DNA of 64,000 nucleotides from Acidimicrobiales bacterium (GCA_035531755.1 DATKSK010000049.1:1-64000), one strand, 5' to 3'; counted from the stretch's first letter, positions 34,305-45,093 are shown. A program made the numbers and translations. Notes: a model not told the origin generated them from the letters alone.

Positions 34305-35773
34305 GCGAACGCCTCCCGGCACCGACCGGCGTCCCGACCACCCGGCGCCAGCTCACCGGCTGGGGCCGCACCGCGCCCAGCTCGTGCGACGTGGCCCGGG
34401 TGCGGTCGGGCGAGGACGTGGACCGCATCCTGGCAACGGCCGCCGGCAGCGGCCGCGCCGTCGTGGCGCGCGGCCTGGCCCGCTCCTACGGCGACGCCGC
34501 CCAGTGCGCCGGGGGCGTGGTGGTGGACACCACCGCGCTCGACGGCGTGCTCGCCGCCGACCTCGACGCCGGCTGGGTCCGGGTGGGCGCGGGAGCGAGC
34601 CTCGACGGCCTCATGCGCTCCCTCGTGCCCCGGGGCTGGTTCGTGCCGGTCACCCCGGGGACACGGTTCGTGACCGTCGGCGGCGCCATCGCGGCCGACA
34701 TCCACGGCAAGAACCACCATCGCGACGGCTCGTTCTGCTCGCACGTGACGCGCCTGTCGCTCGCCACGCCCACCGGCCGCGTCGAGGTCTCCCCCGACTC
34801 CGATCCCGACCTCTTCTGGGCGACGGCCGGCGGCATGGGCCTCACCGGTGTGGTCGTGGAGGCGACGCTCCGGCTCATCGCGGTCGAGACGTCGCGCATG
34901 CTCGTCGATACCGAGCGGGCGCACGACCTCGACGACTGCATGGACCGCATGGCGGCCCGCGACGACGAGTACCGCTACTCGGTGGCCTGGATCGACTGCC
35001 TGGCACGCGGGCGGTCGCTCGGGCGGGCCGTGCTCACCCGCGCCGACCACGCCCGGCGCGACGACCTGTCGGCGCGATGCCGACAAGACCCCCTGCACTT
35101 CGACCCGGCGGTGCGCGCCCAGGTGCCCCTGACCCCGCCGTCGGGCCTCCTCAACCCGTTGACCGTGGCCGCGTTCAACGAGATGTGGTTCCGCAAGGCC
35201 CCGCGCCGGCGCATCGGCCACGTCGAGACGCTCGCCGGCTACTTCCACCCCCTCGACGGTGTGGGCGACTGGAACCGCCTGTACGGGCCCCGGGGCTTCC
35301 TGCAGTACCAGTTCGTCGTCCCCTTCGGTGCCGAGGACGCCCTGCGCGACGTCCTCGGCCGGCTGAGCGAGCGGCGGGTGGCCTCGTTCCTGGCCGTCCT
35401 GAAGAAGTTCGGCCCGGCCGACCCGGGCCCGCTGTCGTTCCCCGCCGAGGGGTGGACCCTGGCCCTCGACCTCCCGGTCGGGCCGGCGGGCCTCGGCGCG
35501 CTGCTCGACGGCCTCGACGACACCGTGGCCGCCGCGGGCGGCCGCGTCTACCTGGCGAAGGACTCCCGCCTGCGCCCCGACCTGCTCGAGGCGATGTACC
35601 CGCGCCTGGCGGCGTGGCGCGCCGTGCGCGACCGCGTCGACCCCACGGGTGTGCTCGTGTCGGACCTCGCCCGGCGCCTCGGGGTGGTCCGGCCGCCGTC
35701 GGCGGCACCGGCGCGTACCGCCACCGGCCGGGCGCGCGCCCCGCGGCGGCCGAAACAGAACGCTGTGCGGTGA
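34301..35773 (+). CDS. dprE1: decaprenylphosphoryl-beta-D-ribose oxidase
   Basis: A 490-residue FAD enzyme of the vanillyl-alcohol-oxidase fold that oxidises the ribose 2-hydroxyl of decaprenylphosphoryl ribose. The FAD-binding region [15 protein letters not shown] and the segment [20 protein letters not shown] match mycobacterial DprE1, and YLAKDSR includes the active-site Lys420. At the position equivalent to Cys387 of the M. tuberculosis enzyme (GWNxCVD) the sequence reads GWTLALD, Ala388. Start GTG 34301 overlaps ubiA by four bases. Confidence 0.9.
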   Translation: MSERLPAPTGVPTTRRQLTGWGRTAPSSCDVARVRSGEDVDRILATAAGSGRAVVARGLARSYGDAAQCAGGVVVDTTALDGVLAADLDAGWVRVGAGASLDGLMRSLVPRGWFVPVTPGTRFVTVGGAIAADIHGKNHHRDGSFCSHVTRLSLATPTGRVEVSPDSDPDLFWATAGGMGLTGVVVEATLRLIAVETSRMLVDTERAHDLDDCMDRMAARDDEYRYSVAWIDCLARGRSLGRAVLTRADHARRDDLSARCRQDPLHFDPAVRAQVPLTPPSGLLNPLTVAAFNEMWFRKAPRRRIGHVETLAGYFHPLDGVGDWNRLYGPRGFLQYQFVVPFGAEDALRDVLGRLSERRVASFLAVLKKFGPADPGPLSFPAEGWTLALDLPVGPAGLGALLDGLDDTVAAAGGRVYLAKDSRLRPDLLEAMYPRLAAWRAVRDRVDPTGVLVSDLARRLGVVRPPSAAPARTATGRARAPRRPKQNAVR

Positions 35774-35832
35774 GCACGGGTGGCGCGGTGGGCACGGGTG
35801 GCGCGGTGGGCACGGGTGACGCGGTGAGCACG
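35767..35832. repeat. 18-bp tandem repeat (x3.7) spanning the dprE1 stop
   Basis: gcggtgagcacgggtggc and close copies repeat at 35767, 35785 and 35803, with a partial fourth at 35821. The dprE1 TGA is inside the first unit. Confidence 0.8.
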
Positions 35833-35937
35833 CCAGGTGCGATGGGCGTGACGGACGTGACGGACGCGGCCGGTGCGATCGCGGCGGCGACCACCACGGA
35901 CGCCGGCCCGGACGGGCCCGGGGAGGAGCGACGGTGA
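35770..35937 (+). CDS. putative 55-residue linker ORF between dprE1 and dprE2
   Basis: An open frame of 55 codons from GTG 35770, overlapping dprE1 by GTGA and ending TGA with its last codons overlapping dprE2 by GTGA. It encodes a Gly/Ala/Thr-rich sequence ([20 protein letters not shown], then [17 protein letters not shown]) made partly by the 18-bp tandem repeats. It may only relay translating ribosomes to dprE2 rather than give a functional protein. I do not recognise it. Confidence 0.4.
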   Translation: MSTGGAVGTGGAVGTGDAVSTPGAMGVTDVTDAAGAIAAATTTDAGPDGPGEERR

Positions 35938-36695
35938 ACGACGCCATGGGGATGCCCCAGACCGCGGTGGTGGTGGGCGGCACGTCGGACATCGCCCGCG
36001 CCGTGCTCCGGGCGCTGGTGGCCCGGCGCCTGCGCCGCATCGTGCTCGCCGGCCGCGACGAGGTGGCGCTGGCGGCGGCGGCCAAGGAGCTGCAGGCCCT
36101 CGGGGCGGACGAGGTCGATACCACCGTGCTCGACGTCACCGACGTGCCCGCGGCGGCGGCGCTCGCCCGTGACAGCGCGGCCCGGCTGGGCCAGGTCGAC
36201 CTGGTGCTGGTGGCCGCGGGCGTGCTCGGGGACCAGGCGGTCGACGAGGTGGACCCCGAGGCCGCGGCGCGCGTCCTCACCGTCAACTGCACCGGCCCGG
36301 CGGCGGCCATGACCGCGTTCGCCGGGGTGCTGCGCCACCAGGGGCACGGCCGCATGGTGGTGCTGTCGTCGGTGGCGGGCGTGCGCGTGCGCCGCGCCAA
36401 CTACGTGTACGGGGCGTCCAAGGCGGGGCTCGACGCCTTCGCCCAGGGCATGGCGGAGGCGCTGCGGGGGACCGGCGCCTCGCTCATGATCGTGCGCCCC
36501 GGGTGGGTGGCGACGCGCATGACCGCCGGGCGCGACCCGGCGCCGTTCGCCACCACCCCTGACGCCGTCGCGGCCGACGTCGTGTCCGGCATGGAGCGCT
36601 CCGCCGCGGTGGTGTGGTCGCCCGCACCCCTGCGCCTGGTCTTCGGCGCCCTGCGCCTGGCGCCCGGCGCGCTGTGGCGGCGGATGCCGGGCTGA
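35934..36695 (+). CDS. dprE2: decaprenylphosphoryl-2-keto-ribose reductase (SDR)
   Basis: A 253-residue short-chain dehydrogenase. The NAD-binding start AVVVGGTSDIARAVLRALVA (T-G-x3-G-x-G variant GGTSDIA) and catalytic SSVAGVRVRRANYVYGASKAG (Ser, Tyr, Lys) are clear. It reduces the keto intermediate to the arabinose donor. Context with ubiA and dprE1 decides the role. GTG start at 35934 with GGGGAGGAG before it. Confidence 0.87.
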   Translation: MNDAMGMPQTAVVVGGTSDIARAVLRALVARRLRRIVLAGRDEVALAAAAKELQALGADEVDTTVLDVTDVPAAAALARDSAARLGQVDLVLVAAGVLGDQAVDEVDPEAAARVLTVNCTGPAAAMTAFAGVLRHQGHGRMVVLSSVAGVRVRRANYVYGASKAGLDAFAQGMAEALRGTGASLMIVRPGWVATRMTAGRDPAPFATTPDAVAADVVSGMERSAAVVWSPAPLRLVFGALRLAPGALWRRMPG

Positions 36696-36707
36696 CCGGG
36701 CCCGCCG

Positions 36708-37472
36708 TCAGGGCCGGCGGCGGGCACTGATGTTGAGCCGCAGATAGTCGATGACGGGCTCGGGCATGGCCGCTGCCACGGCGGCGAGGAAGCGGGACCG
36801 CTCCTCCGCCGCCATGTCCGCCACGTGGGCCCGGAGGCACACCGTCTCCAGGTAGGCCTCGAGCTCCTCGCCGCGCTCGAGGGTCGTGGGCTCGGGATGC
36901 GTCCACACCTCGATGTCCACGAAGCCGGCCCGCCCGAGCCGCCGGCGCGTCTGCTCCGGAGTGGCGTAGACCCACGTGCCGGCCCGCTCCACGCCCGTCG
37001 ACCGGACCGCGGCCATCAGGCGCTCGATGTTGCCGGCCGCCCCGCACTGGGCCACGAGCGGGGCGCCCGGGCACATCACGGCCGCCAGGTTGGCGAACAG
37101 CCGGTCGTGGTCGAGCACCCAGTGGAACGTGGCGGTCGACAACACGGCGTCGACCGGCGCCCGACCGCCGAGCGAGGCGGGTGTCAGGGCCAGAAGGTCG
37201 GCTTCCACGAAGGTGACGCGGCCTGCGTGGCGATGGAGGCGCCGGCGGGCCTCTACCAGCATGGAGGGCGAGGCGTCGAGGGCGACGACGTGGCCCGTGC
37301 CGAGCCGCTCGAGGAGCATCTCGGTGACGCGCCCGCTGCCGCACCCGGCGTCGAGGACCGTCTCGTCGCCGCGCAGGTCCAGGCGGCCGAGGACCTCGGC
37401 GCCCCAGCGTGTCATGGGGTCCGAGATCCGGTCGTAGGTGGCGCCGTCCCAGTCGCGCGGGTTCTGCGTCAC
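36708..37472 (-). CDS. class I SAM-dependent methyltransferase
   Basis: A 254-residue methyltransferase. Motif I is VLDAGCGSGRVTEMLLERLG, with the Asp in HVVALDASPSMLVEARRRL. The arrangement resembles trans-aconitate/malonyl methyltransferases (ATFHWVLDHDRLFANLAAVM), but the substrate is unknown. It overlaps the gene upstream by GTGA and converges on dprE2 with only 12 bp between stops. Confidence 0.82.
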   Translation of the reverse strand: MTQNPRDWDGATYDRISDPMTRWGAEVLGRLDLRGDETVLDAGCGSGRVTEMLLERLGTGHVVALDASPSMLVEARRRLHRHAGRVTFVEADLLALTPASLGGRAPVDAVLSTATFHWVLDHDRLFANLAAVMCPGAPLVAQCGAAGNIERLMAAVRSTGVERAGTWVYATPEQTRRRLGRAGFVDIEVWTHPEPTTLERGEELEAYLETVCLRAHVADMAAEERSRFLAAVAAAMPEPVIDYLRLNISARRRP

Positions 37473-38752
37473 GAGCGCGCCGACATGGTGATGAAGTCGC
37501 GGTCCCACGCCCCGAAGTACCGGCTCGGCCCGCCGCTCATCTGCGGCAGGAGCGTGGCCCCGTTGCCCGGCGCCGCCAGCGTGTCCGGCGGCACCGGGTC
37601 GTAGGTCGCCAAGTTGACCCACGACGTGTTGATGTCGAGCTCCATGGCACGCACCGCTCCCGCCCGGGCCAGCACGGCGGCCAGGGTGGTGATGTTGAGG
37701 CCGGGGCCGCCCGCGTAGACGAGGGCGCCGTCGGCCGTGACCCCCACGCCCGAGCGCCACACGTAGACGGCGTTGCCCAGCGTGAAGCCCCACTTGGTGG
37801 TGTCGTTGGCGTTGAGGCCGGGCACGGGATGCCCGCCGTCGACCAGCAGGTCCAGGTTCTGGCGCACGGCGGTCACCCCGGTGGTCGAGGAGATGTCGCG
37901 CCCCCACTGGCCCACGGTGGCCGTCCCGTTGTCGTCGATCACGAACGACGCCGCCCCGGTGACCAGTGGCGCCACGGTCCTGCCCTCGGCGTAATAGCCG
38001 CCCTGGGCGTCTTTGAGCCGGAACCCCGAGTTGAACGCGGCCACCAGGTTCGACGCCGCGCCGGGCGGGACGGGGGCGGTGGTGTGCCACGGCCCGTCGC
38101 CGGGGACGTAGGACCCGGAGTACAGCGTGGCGCGCAGCAGCGTGGTGTCCATCCACGCCACCCCCACGACCAGGCTGGTGTGCACGGGGTCGGGGCGCAT
38201 GAACGCCTCGTACACCGCGGGCAGGCCGTGGACGAGGCGCCCGGCCGGGTGCCACTGGCCCTCCCCCGCCACCGGAGGGTCGGTGAAGGGCTGGATCGGT
38301 GCCGGCACGGGCAGATGAGGCACGCTTCGCGCGCCCGGGCTCGACCCCGGGCCGGCCCGGGAGGGGGCGGGGATCGCCCCCTTGGGCGGCGCCCCACCCT
38401 TCGGCGGCTGGTGGTGCGAGTACCAGACGTCCTCGACCCAGCGCACCATCCCGTCGCCCCCGTGGTCACGCACCCACTCCACGAACCGGGTCCCGACGGT
38501 GGGACCGATGGCGGGGTCCGCCAGGGCCGAGCCGAGCGACCACCACACCGGGGTCAGCGCCACCACGACGACGGCAACCGTCGAGAGCACCGGATGGCGG
38601 CCGAGCCACGTGCGCCGGGCGGCGCGCCGGTCGTGCCGGGCGCGCCGGCGGGCGGCCACCCGGGCCCGGTGCCGTCGCCACCGCCCCGGCCCGGCGGATC
38701 GAGCGACGCCCCGGCCCGGCGGCGCCGGCGCTGTCGGGCCCGGGCCGCTCAC
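37469..38752 (-). CDS. membrane-anchored phosphodiester glycosidase-family protein
   Basis: A 427-residue protein. A very Arg-rich N-terminus, one transmembrane helix (about 52-78; STVAVVVVALTPVWWSLGSA), then an extracytoplasmic region whose second half (NLVAAFNSGFRLKDAQGGYY, VGQWGRDI, RQNLDLLVDGG, AMELDINTSWVNLATYD) resembles the NAGPA/phosphodiester glycosidase fold. The family hydrolyses sugar-phosphodiester bonds in envelope polymers. GTG 38752 has TAGAAC 7 nt before it. Confidence 0.8.
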   Translation of the reverse strand: MSGPGPTAPAPPGRGVARSAGPGRWRRHRARVAARRRARHDRRAARRTWLGRHPVLSTVAVVVVALTPVWWSLGSALADPAIGPTVGTRFVEWVRDHGGDGMVRWVEDVWYSHHQPPKGGAPPKGAIPAPSRAGPGSSPGARSVPHLPVPAPIQPFTDPPVAGEGQWHPAGRLVHGLPAVYEAFMRPDPVHTSLVVGVAWMDTTLLRATLYSGSYVPGDGPWHTTAPVPPGAASNLVAAFNSGFRLKDAQGGYYAEGRTVAPLVTGAASFVIDDNGTATVGQWGRDISSTTGVTAVRQNLDLLVDGGHPVPGLNANDTTKWGFTLGNAVYVWRSGVGVTADGALVYAGGPGLNITTLAAVLARAGAVRAMELDINTSWVNLATYDPVPPDTLAAPGNGATLLPQMSGGPSRYFGAWDRDFITMSARS

Positions 38753-38759
38753 GCGCTCC

Positions 38760-38765
38760 GTTCTA
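38760..38765 (-). promoter_or_regulatory. possible -10 element of the glycosidase-methyltransferase pair
   Basis: TAGAAC, a poor match at the last base, lies 7 nt before the GTG at 38752. Confidence 0.3.
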
Positions 38766-38858
38766 CCCGGGACCGCATCCCGGGCGCGCCGCACGACGCG
38801 CTCGACACGACGGTCGCCGCCTCCGCCGCCGCCGCCCGGGTCGGGTTCCGGGGCGTGC

Positions 38859-41312
38859 TCACCGTGCCGGCCCGGACCCGTTACGCCACTCGGCCATCTT
38901 CGGGAGCCGGCTCGTGCGGCCGCCGGAGCCCGTGCGGCCGCCGGAGCCCGTGCGGCCGGTCGTGCCCGCCCGGACGGTCGCGCGCCGGGGCGGGGCGGGG
39001 GTGGTGCGCCGCGGTGGTGGCGACCCGGAGCCGGGGTCGTCGCCGTCGGCCCACGGGTCGGGGTGGTGCCAGTCCTGGGCCCAGTCGTCGGCGCCGGCAG
39101 GGGCCGAGTGCGCGCCCCCGGGGTCGTCGTCGGCCGGCTCGTCGACCCCCTCCCAGTCCTCGGCCCGGCCGAGCCCGAGCCCGGCGCGCCGGCGCGACCA
39201 GGTCGGCGCCCGCAGGGGGTCGGGGCGCGTCGTCCACGACGACCCCACGTCGCGCACCAGCTCCGGGGGGAGCTCGGACAGGAAGCGGCTCGGGATGGCG
39301 TGGCTCGTCGACCCCCACAGGGTGCGGCTCCACGCGTGGGTCAGGTACAGCTGCCGGCGCGCCCGGGTGATGCCCACGTAGCAGAGGCGGCGCTCCTCCT
39401 CGAGTTGCATGGGGTCGTCGAGGGCGCGCAGATGGGGGAACACGCCGTCTTCGAGGCCCACCAGGAACACCGCCGGGAACTCGAGCCCCTTGGCCGTGTG
39501 CAGCGTCATGAGCGACACCCGGCGGTCGCCGGCGTCGAGCTCGTCGGCGTCGGACACGAGGGCCACCGACTCCAGGAACTCGTCGAGGCCGTCGTACTCG
39601 GTGGCGGCGCCGGCGAGCTCGGCGATGTTCTCCAGCCGGCCGTGGGCCTCGAGCGTGTCCTGCGCCTCGAGGGCGCCCCGGTAGCCGGTGCGCGCCGCCA
39701 CGGTCTCGATCAGCGTCCCCGGCCCGGCGCCGCTGTCGAGCATCCGGCGCAGCTCGTCGAGCAGGGCGCCGAGCTCGGCGGCGCCCTTGACCGCCTTACC
39801 CGTGACGCCGGCCTCGGGGGCGTGCTCGAGGGCCTCGGCGAAGGACAGCCCGTGGTCGCGCGCCCAGCGCGCCAGGCGGTCGACCGAGGCGTCGCCCACC
39901 CCGCGGCGCGGGACGTTCACGATGCGCCGGGCCGACACCTCGTCCGAGGGGTTGGCCAGCAGCCGGAGGTAGGCGAGGATGTCCTTCACCTCGCGCCGGT
40001 CGTAGAAGCGCGTGCCGCCGACGACCTTGTAGGAGATGGCCGCCCGGACGAGCTCCTCCTCCAGGGCGCGGCTCTGCGCGTTCGTGCGGTAGAAGACGGC
40101 CACGTCGCCGTAGTCGAGCGCCTCGAACTCGTGGAGCCGGCCGATCTCGGTCGCCACCCAGGCGGCCTCGTCGTACTCGTCCTCGGCGCGGTAGCGGATG
40201 ATCGGCTCCCCGGCGCCGCCCTCGGTCCACAGCTCCTTGGGCACGCGGGTGACGTTGTTGGCGATCACGGCGTTGGCGGCGTCGAGGATGGTCTTGGTCG
40301 ACCGGTAGTTCTGCTCGAGCGGGATCACCGCGGCGTCGGGGAAGGCCTCCTCGAACTCCACGATGTTGCGGATGTCGGCGCCGCGCCAGCCGAAGATGGA
40401 CTGGTCGCTGTCGCCCACCACGCACACGCTGTGGTGCTCGGCGGCGAGCAGGAGCACGATCTCGTTCTGGGCGCGGTTGGTGTCCTGGAACTCGTCGACC
40501 AGCACGTGCGTGAACCGCCTGCGGTAGCCGTCGAGGACGTCGGGCGCGACCCGGAAGAGCTTGACCGTGAGCAGCAGCAGGTCGTCGAAGTCCATGGCCG
40601 ACGCGGCGCGCAGCCGCTGCTCGTACTCCTGGTACACCTCCGCGATGCGCCGCTCGAACACCGAGCGGGCCCCGTCGACAGTGGTGGCGGCGTCGGCCAG
40701 CTCGGCCTTGGCCGCCGAGATGGCGGCCTGCACGGACCGGGCCGGGAGTTTCTTGGCGTCGATGTTCAGGTCGCGCAGGATGTGCTCGACCAGGCGGCGC
40801 GAGTCGGCGTCGTCGTAGATCGTGAAGGACTTCCGGTAGCCGAGGCGGTCGGCATGCGCCCGCAGGATGCGCACGCAGGCGGCGTGGAACGTCGACACCC
40901 ACATGCGCGCGCCCACGGGGCCGATCAGGCCGACAAGCCGCTCGCGCATCTCGTCGGCGGCCTTGTTGGTGAACGTGATGGCGAGGATCTCCCACGGCGT
41001 GGCGTCGCCCGTGGCGATGAGGTGGGCCACCCGGTGCGTGAGGACGCGGGTCTTCCCCGAGCCCGCCCCGGCCACCACCAGCAGCGGGGTGCCGCGGTGC
41101 GCCACGGCCCGGCGCTGGGGGTCGTTGAGGCCCTGGAGGAGCGCATCGGGGGTGGGCAGGGTGTCGGTCCAGCGCGGCCGGCGTGCCGGGTTGGCGGGCT
41201 CCTCCTCGCCGCCGGGGACGGGCGCACCGAGGCCCTCGAACTCGTCCACGCCGTCGAAGGAGCCGAGTCCGCCGAGGTGCGGCAGGGGGGTGCCGGCCAC
41301 CTTCACTCCCAT
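38859..41312 (-). CDS. pcrA: UvrD/PcrA superfamily 1A DNA helicase
   Basis: An 817-residue 3'-5' helicase. Motifs: Walker [16 protein letters not shown], motif Ia [56 protein letters not shown] and [18 protein letters not shown]. It acts in repair and clears replication obstacles. The last 100 residues are a low-complexity acidic/Gly/Arg-rich tail with an Arg-Thr-Gly-Ser repeat; PcrA C-termini bind RNA polymerase but this tail is unusual. The ATG overlaps the end of guaA by 10 bases; a GTG six bases later is an alternative. Confidence 0.93.
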   Translation of the reverse strand: MGVKVAGTPLPHLGGLGSFDGVDEFEGLGAPVPGGEEEPANPARRPRWTDTLPTPDALLQGLNDPQRRAVAHRGTPLLVVAGAGSGKTRVLTHRVAHLIATGDATPWEILAITFTNKAADEMRERLVGLIGPVGARMWVSTFHAACVRILRAHADRLGYRKSFTIYDDADSRRLVEHILRDLNIDAKKLPARSVQAAISAAKAELADAATTVDGARSVFERRIAEVYQEYEQRLRAASAMDFDDLLLLTVKLFRVAPDVLDGYRRRFTHVLVDEFQDTNRAQNEIVLLLAAEHHSVCVVGDSDQSIFGWRGADIRNIVEFEEAFPDAAVIPLEQNYRSTKTILDAANAVIANNVTRVPKELWTEGGAGEPIIRYRAEDEYDEAAWVATEIGRLHEFEALDYGDVAVFYRTNAQSRALEEELVRAAISYKVVGGTRFYDRREVKDILAYLRLLANPSDEVSARRIVNVPRRGVGDASVDRLARWARDHGLSFAEALEHAPEAGVTGKAVKGAAELGALLDELRRMLDSGAGPGTLIETVAARTGYRGALEAQDTLEAHGRLENIAELAGAATEYDGLDEFLESVALVSDADELDAGDRRVSLMTLHTAKGLEFPAVFLVGLEDGVFPHLRALDDPMQLEEERRLCYVGITRARRQLYLTHAWSRTLWGSTSHAIPSRFLSELPPELVRDVGSSWTTRPDPLRAPTWSRRRAGLGLGRAEDWEGVDEPADDDPGGAHSAPAGADDWAQDWHHPDPWADGDDPGSGSPPPRRTTPAPPRRATVRAGTTGRTGSGGRTGSGGRTSRLPKMAEWRNGSGPAR

Positions 41313-42844
41313 TCGATGGTGCCGGGGGGCTTCGACGTGATGTCGAGGGCCACCCGGTTGACGCCGGCCACCTCGTTGATGATGCGCGACGACAGGCGCT
41401 CGAGCAGCTCGTACGGCAGCCGCGCCCAGTCGGCGGTCATGGCGTCGTCGGAGGTGACGGCGCGGATCACGATCGGGTAGGCGTAGGTGCGCCCGTCGCC
41501 CATGACGCCGACCGTGCGCACCGCGGGGAGCACGGCGAAGCTCTGCCACAGCTGGCGGTACAGCCCGGCGCGGCGCACCTCCTCGATGACGATGGCGTCG
41601 GCGCCGCGCAGGATCTCGGCGCGCTCGGGCGTCACCTCGCCGATGATGCGCACGGCCAGGCCCGGCCCGGGGAACGGCTGGCGCCACACGATCTCCTCGG
41701 GCAGGCCCAGCTCCTCGCCGACGGCGCGTACCTCGTCCTTGAACAGCTGCCGCAGGGGCTCGACGAGGTCGAACGCCATGTCCTCGGGCAGGCCACCCAC
41801 GTTGTGGTGCGACTTGATGGTGGCGGCGTCCTTCGTCCCCGACTCGATGATGTCGGGGTAGAGGGTCCCCTGCACGAGGAAACGGGCGTCCAACACGTCG
41901 GAGGCCACCTCCTCGAAGACCCGGATGAACGTCTCGCCGATGGCCTTGCGCTTGGCCTCGGGGTCGGTGACGCCCTTCAGGACGCCGAAGAAGCGGTCGG
42001 CCGCCTTGACGTGGACGAGGTCCATGTGGAATTGCCGGCGGAAGGTCTCCTCGACCTGCTCGGACTCGCCCGTCCGCATGAGCCCGGTGTCGACGAAGAC
42101 GCACGTCAGCTGGTCGCCGATGGCCCGGTGCACGAGGGCGGCGGCCACCGCCGAGTCCACGCCGCCCGACAGCGCGCACAGCACGTGGGCGTCGCCGACC
42201 TGGGCGCGCACCGCCTGGAGCGACGACTCGATGATGTTGGTGTGCGTCCACAGCGGGCGGGCACCGCACACGTCGAACAGGAACCGCTCGAGCAGCTCCT
42301 GGCCCCGATCGGTGTGCACCACCTCGGGGTGGAACTGCACGCCGTAGATGCGCCGCTCGGGGTCGCCCAGAGCGGCCACGGGCGCCTCGGGCGTCGAGGC
42401 CACGGCGATGAAGCCCGCCGGGGCCTCGGTGATGGAGTCGGCATGGCTCATCCACACGTCGGCGGGGCCGGGCGGCCAGTCGGCGAACAGCGGGGACGTC
42501 CCGGTGCGGGTGAGCGGCGTGCGGCCGTACTCCCCGCGCCCGGTGTGCGAGACGACGCCACCGAGCTGCTGGGTGAGCAGCTGGGCGCCGTAGCAGATGC
42601 CGAGCACGGGCACGCCGGCCTCATAGATGGCGGGGTCGACCAGCGGCGCCCACTCGGCGTAGACGGACTTGGGCCCGCCCGACAGGATGATCCCCTTGGG
42701 CCGGCGCGCCAGCAGCTCGGCGGCGGGCGTGTCGAAGTGGACGATCTCCGAGTAGACGCGCGCCTCGCGGACCCGGCGGGCGATCAGCTGCGCGTACTGC
42801 GCGCCGAAGTCGACGACGAGGACGGTGTCGGGGACGTCGGTCAC
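41303..42844 (-). CDS. guaA: GMP synthase (glutamine-hydrolysing)
   Basis: A 513-residue enzyme turning XMP into GMP. The class I glutaminase has Cys in [15 protein letters not shown] and the His-Glu pair [10 protein letters not shown]. The ATP pyrophosphatase loop is [15 protein letters not shown], and the dimerisation domain ends KPPGTIEWE. The start is GTG 42844. It is followed by pcrA with a 10-base overlap and preceded by guaB3. Confidence 0.96.
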   Translation of the reverse strand: MTDVPDTVLVVDFGAQYAQLIARRVREARVYSEIVHFDTPAAELLARRPKGIILSGGPKSVYAEWAPLVDPAIYEAGVPVLGICYGAQLLTQQLGGVVSHTGRGEYGRTPLTRTGTSPLFADWPPGPADVWMSHADSITEAPAGFIAVASTPEAPVAALGDPERRIYGVQFHPEVVHTDRGQELLERFLFDVCGARPLWTHTNIIESSLQAVRAQVGDAHVLCALSGGVDSAVAAALVHRAIGDQLTCVFVDTGLMRTGESEQVEETFRRQFHMDLVHVKAADRFFGVLKGVTDPEAKRKAIGETFIRVFEEVASDVLDARFLVQGTLYPDIIESGTKDAATIKSHHNVGGLPEDMAFDLVEPLRQLFKDEVRAVGEELGLPEEIVWRQPFPGPGLAVRIIGEVTPERAEILRGADAIVIEEVRRAGLYRQLWQSFAVLPAVRTVGVMGDGRTYAYPIVIRAVTSDDAMTADWARLPYELLERLSSRIINEVAGVNRVALDITSKPPGTIEWE

Positions 42845-42899
42845 GGCGCGTGGGGAGGGCTCGGGTGCGGGACGGGGGCGGCGGGGAGGGGGCGGGCGC

Positions 42900-44063
42900 T
42901 CAGTGCCCCATCCCCACTCCTTGCGACCGCTGCAGCGCCTTGCCCTCGGTCTGCAGCGCGGGGGCCACCATGACCTCGGCCTTCTGGAACTCCTTGACCG
43001 TCTCGTAGCCGCAGGTGGCCATGGCGGTGCGCAGCGCGCCGAAGAGGTTCATGCGGCCGTCGTTCTCGTGGGCGGGTCCGAGGAGGATCTCCGACAGCGT
43101 CCCCCGCACGGTCGTCCGCACGCGCGTGCCCCGGGGCAGCGTGGGGTGGAACGTCGCCATGCCCCAGTGGAAACCCCGGCACGGCGCCTCCTGCGCCGAC
43201 GACAGCGGCGAGCCGAGCATGACGGCGTCGGCGCCGCAGGCGATGGCCTTGGCGATGTCGCCGCCGCGGCTCATGCCGCCGTCGGCGATGACGTGGACGT
43301 AGACGCCGGTCTCGTCGAGGTGCCGCATCCGGGCCCCGGCCACGTCCGCGATGGCGGTGGCCTGGGGCACGCCCAGCCCGAGCACGCCCCGGGTGGTGCA
43401 GGCGTTGCCCGGGCCCACGCCGACCAGCACGCCCACGGCGCCGGTGCGCATGAGGTGCAGCGCGGCCTGGTACGAGGCGCACCCACCGACGATGACGGGC
43501 AGGTCGAAGGCGCGGATGAACTTCTTCAGGTTGAGCGGCTCGACCGTCTTGGAGACGTGCTCGGCGGAGACCACGGTCCCCTGGATGACGAGCATGTCGA
43601 GCTCCCCGGCCAGGATGGCCGGGGCGAGCCCCGTCGTGCGCTGGGGGGTCACCGAGGCGCACGACACCACGCCCGCCGACTTGATCTCGCGGATGCGCTC
43701 GGTGACGAGCTCGGGCTTGATCGGCTCGAGGTACATCTGCTGCATCCGGGCGGTGGCCTTGTCGTCGTCGAGCTCGGCGATCTCCTCGAAGATCGCCTCG
43801 GGGTCCTCGTAGCGGGTCCACAGGCCTTCGAGGTTGAGCACGGCCAAGCCCCCCAGGCGCCCGATCTCGATGGCGGTCCGGGGGCTCACCACGCCGTCCA
43901 TGGCGGCTGCCATGAGCGGGAGGTCGAAGCGGAAGGCGTCGATGTCCCACGCGATGTCGACGTCCTCGGGGTCCCTCGTCCGGCGGCTGGGCACGATGGC
44001 GATGTCGTCGAAGCCGTACGCCAGGCGCCCTGACTTGTAGATGCCGATCTCGATCTCAGCCAC
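42900..44063 (-). CDS. guaB3: GuaB3-family IMP dehydrogenase-related protein
   Basis: A 387-residue TIM-barrel protein of the actinobacterial/cyanobacterial GuaB3 type, which lacks CBS domains. The catalytic-loop equivalent is [20 protein letters not shown]. Related GuaB3 enzymes have been shown in other phyla to act as GMP reductase, so the reaction here may be GMP to IMP, not IMP to XMP; this is uncertain. GTG start with GGAGG six bases before it. It precedes guaA. Confidence 0.85.
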   Translation of the reverse strand: MAEIEIGIYKSGRLAYGFDDIAIVPSRRTRDPEDVDIAWDIDAFRFDLPLMAAAMDGVVSPRTAIEIGRLGGLAVLNLEGLWTRYEDPEAIFEEIAELDDDKATARMQQMYLEPIKPELVTERIREIKSAGVVSCASVTPQRTTGLAPAILAGELDMLVIQGTVVSAEHVSKTVEPLNLKKFIRAFDLPVIVGGCASYQAALHLMRTGAVGVLVGVGPGNACTTRGVLGLGVPQATAIADVAGARMRHLDETGVYVHVIADGGMSRGGDIAKAIACGADAVMLGSPLSSAQEAPCRGFHWGMATFHPTLPRGTRVRTTVRGTLSEILLGPAHENDGRMNLFGALRTAMATCGYETVKEFQKAEVMVAPALQTEGKALQRSQGVGMGH

Positions 44064-44231
44064 CTGCCGCCTCCTGCACGTCGGTCGTCGCACCAGCGCC
44101 GTCGCCCGCGGCGTCCTCCCACGATACCGTCCGGCGCCGTGGCCCCCGTGCTCGGCGCCGCCCCCGCGTGGCGGGCGTCCCGGTGCCGCGCGCGGCACCA
44201 TGAACGACCAGGTGGACGGGCTCGCGCTCGC

Positions 44232-45086
44232 TCACGGCCCGAGGACGAGCCGGAGCAGCTCCACGAGCACGCGGGCGGTGGCGCCCCACACGGTGTCGTG
44301 CGGGAGCTCGAAGAACCACACCGGGAACGAGCCGTCGGGGTCGAGCGCCGCCACGGGCCACGGGCGGCCGGGGACGACCCAGCGCTCCTCCCGGAAGACG
44401 CCGTCGGCGGCCAGCTCGGCCAGCGACACGTCGAAGACGTGCTCCACCTCGTGGGGGTTGGCGACGAGCCGGGGCGGCGAGGGCAGGACGCCGACCACCG
44501 GCGTGATCGTGGACCCGGAGGAGAACGTGGCGAGCGATGTGAGGCGCCCTACCAGCTCCACGCCCTCGGGGTCGAGGCCGACCTCCTCGGCGGCCTCGCG
44601 CAGCGCCCCGGCCTCGGGGGCCTCGCCCGGGTCGAGCCGGCCGCCGGGGAAGCTCACCTCACCGGTGTGGGTGCGCAGGTGCGCCGCCCGCCGGGTGAGC
44701 ACGACCCGGGTCTCGCCGTCGTCCTCGAACAGCGGCACCAGCACCGCCGCCGGGGCGCCCGGGTCCGGGAAGCCGTCGAAGGCCACCCGCTCGGCCCCCA
44801 CCAGGCCGCGGTGGTGCGCCTCGACGGCGGCCCGCACGCGCGCCAGGCCGAGCCCCCGGCGCCGGGTGGGGTCGAGCCCGGACCACGGGGCGGGAGCACC
44901 CGCGGTGGCCTGCACGGGGCGGGGGATCACCTGGCGCACCTGGCGCGGCCCGGGCGCCTCACCCGGGCCGGCGGGCCCCGTGGCGTCGGCGGGCCCGGCT
45001 GCGTCGGCGGGCCCGGCGGCGGGAGCGGGTCCGGAGGCGGGCCCGGTGGCATCGACCGGGTCGGCGGGTTCGGCGGGGCCGTCCAT
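44232..45086 (-). CDS. Nudix hydrolase (CoA pyrophosphatase-like)
   Basis: A 284-residue protein. A Pro/Ala/Gly-rich disordered N-terminus (first 60) precedes a Nudix domain with box [20 protein letters not shown] plus EVGL, and the NUDIX-associated GEVSFPGG typical of the CoA pyrophosphatase group (NudL). It likely removes toxic or excess CoA-type nucleotides. ATG 45086 is preferred over GTG 45095 because TAGCGT ends 7 nt before it. Confidence 0.83.
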   Translation of the reverse strand: MDGPAEPADPVDATGPASGPAPAAGPADAAGPADATGPAGPGEAPGPRQVRQVIPRPVQATAGAPAPWSGLDPTRRRGLGLARVRAAVEAHHRGLVGAERVAFDGFPDPGAPAAVLVPLFEDDGETRVVLTRRAAHLRTHTGEVSFPGGRLDPGEAPEAGALREAAEEVGLDPEGVELVGRLTSLATFSSGSTITPVVGVLPSPPRLVANPHEVEHVFDVSLAELAADGVFREERWVVPGRPWPVAALDPDGSFPVWFFELPHDTVWGATARVLVELLRLVLGP

Positions 45087-45093
45087 CGGCTGC

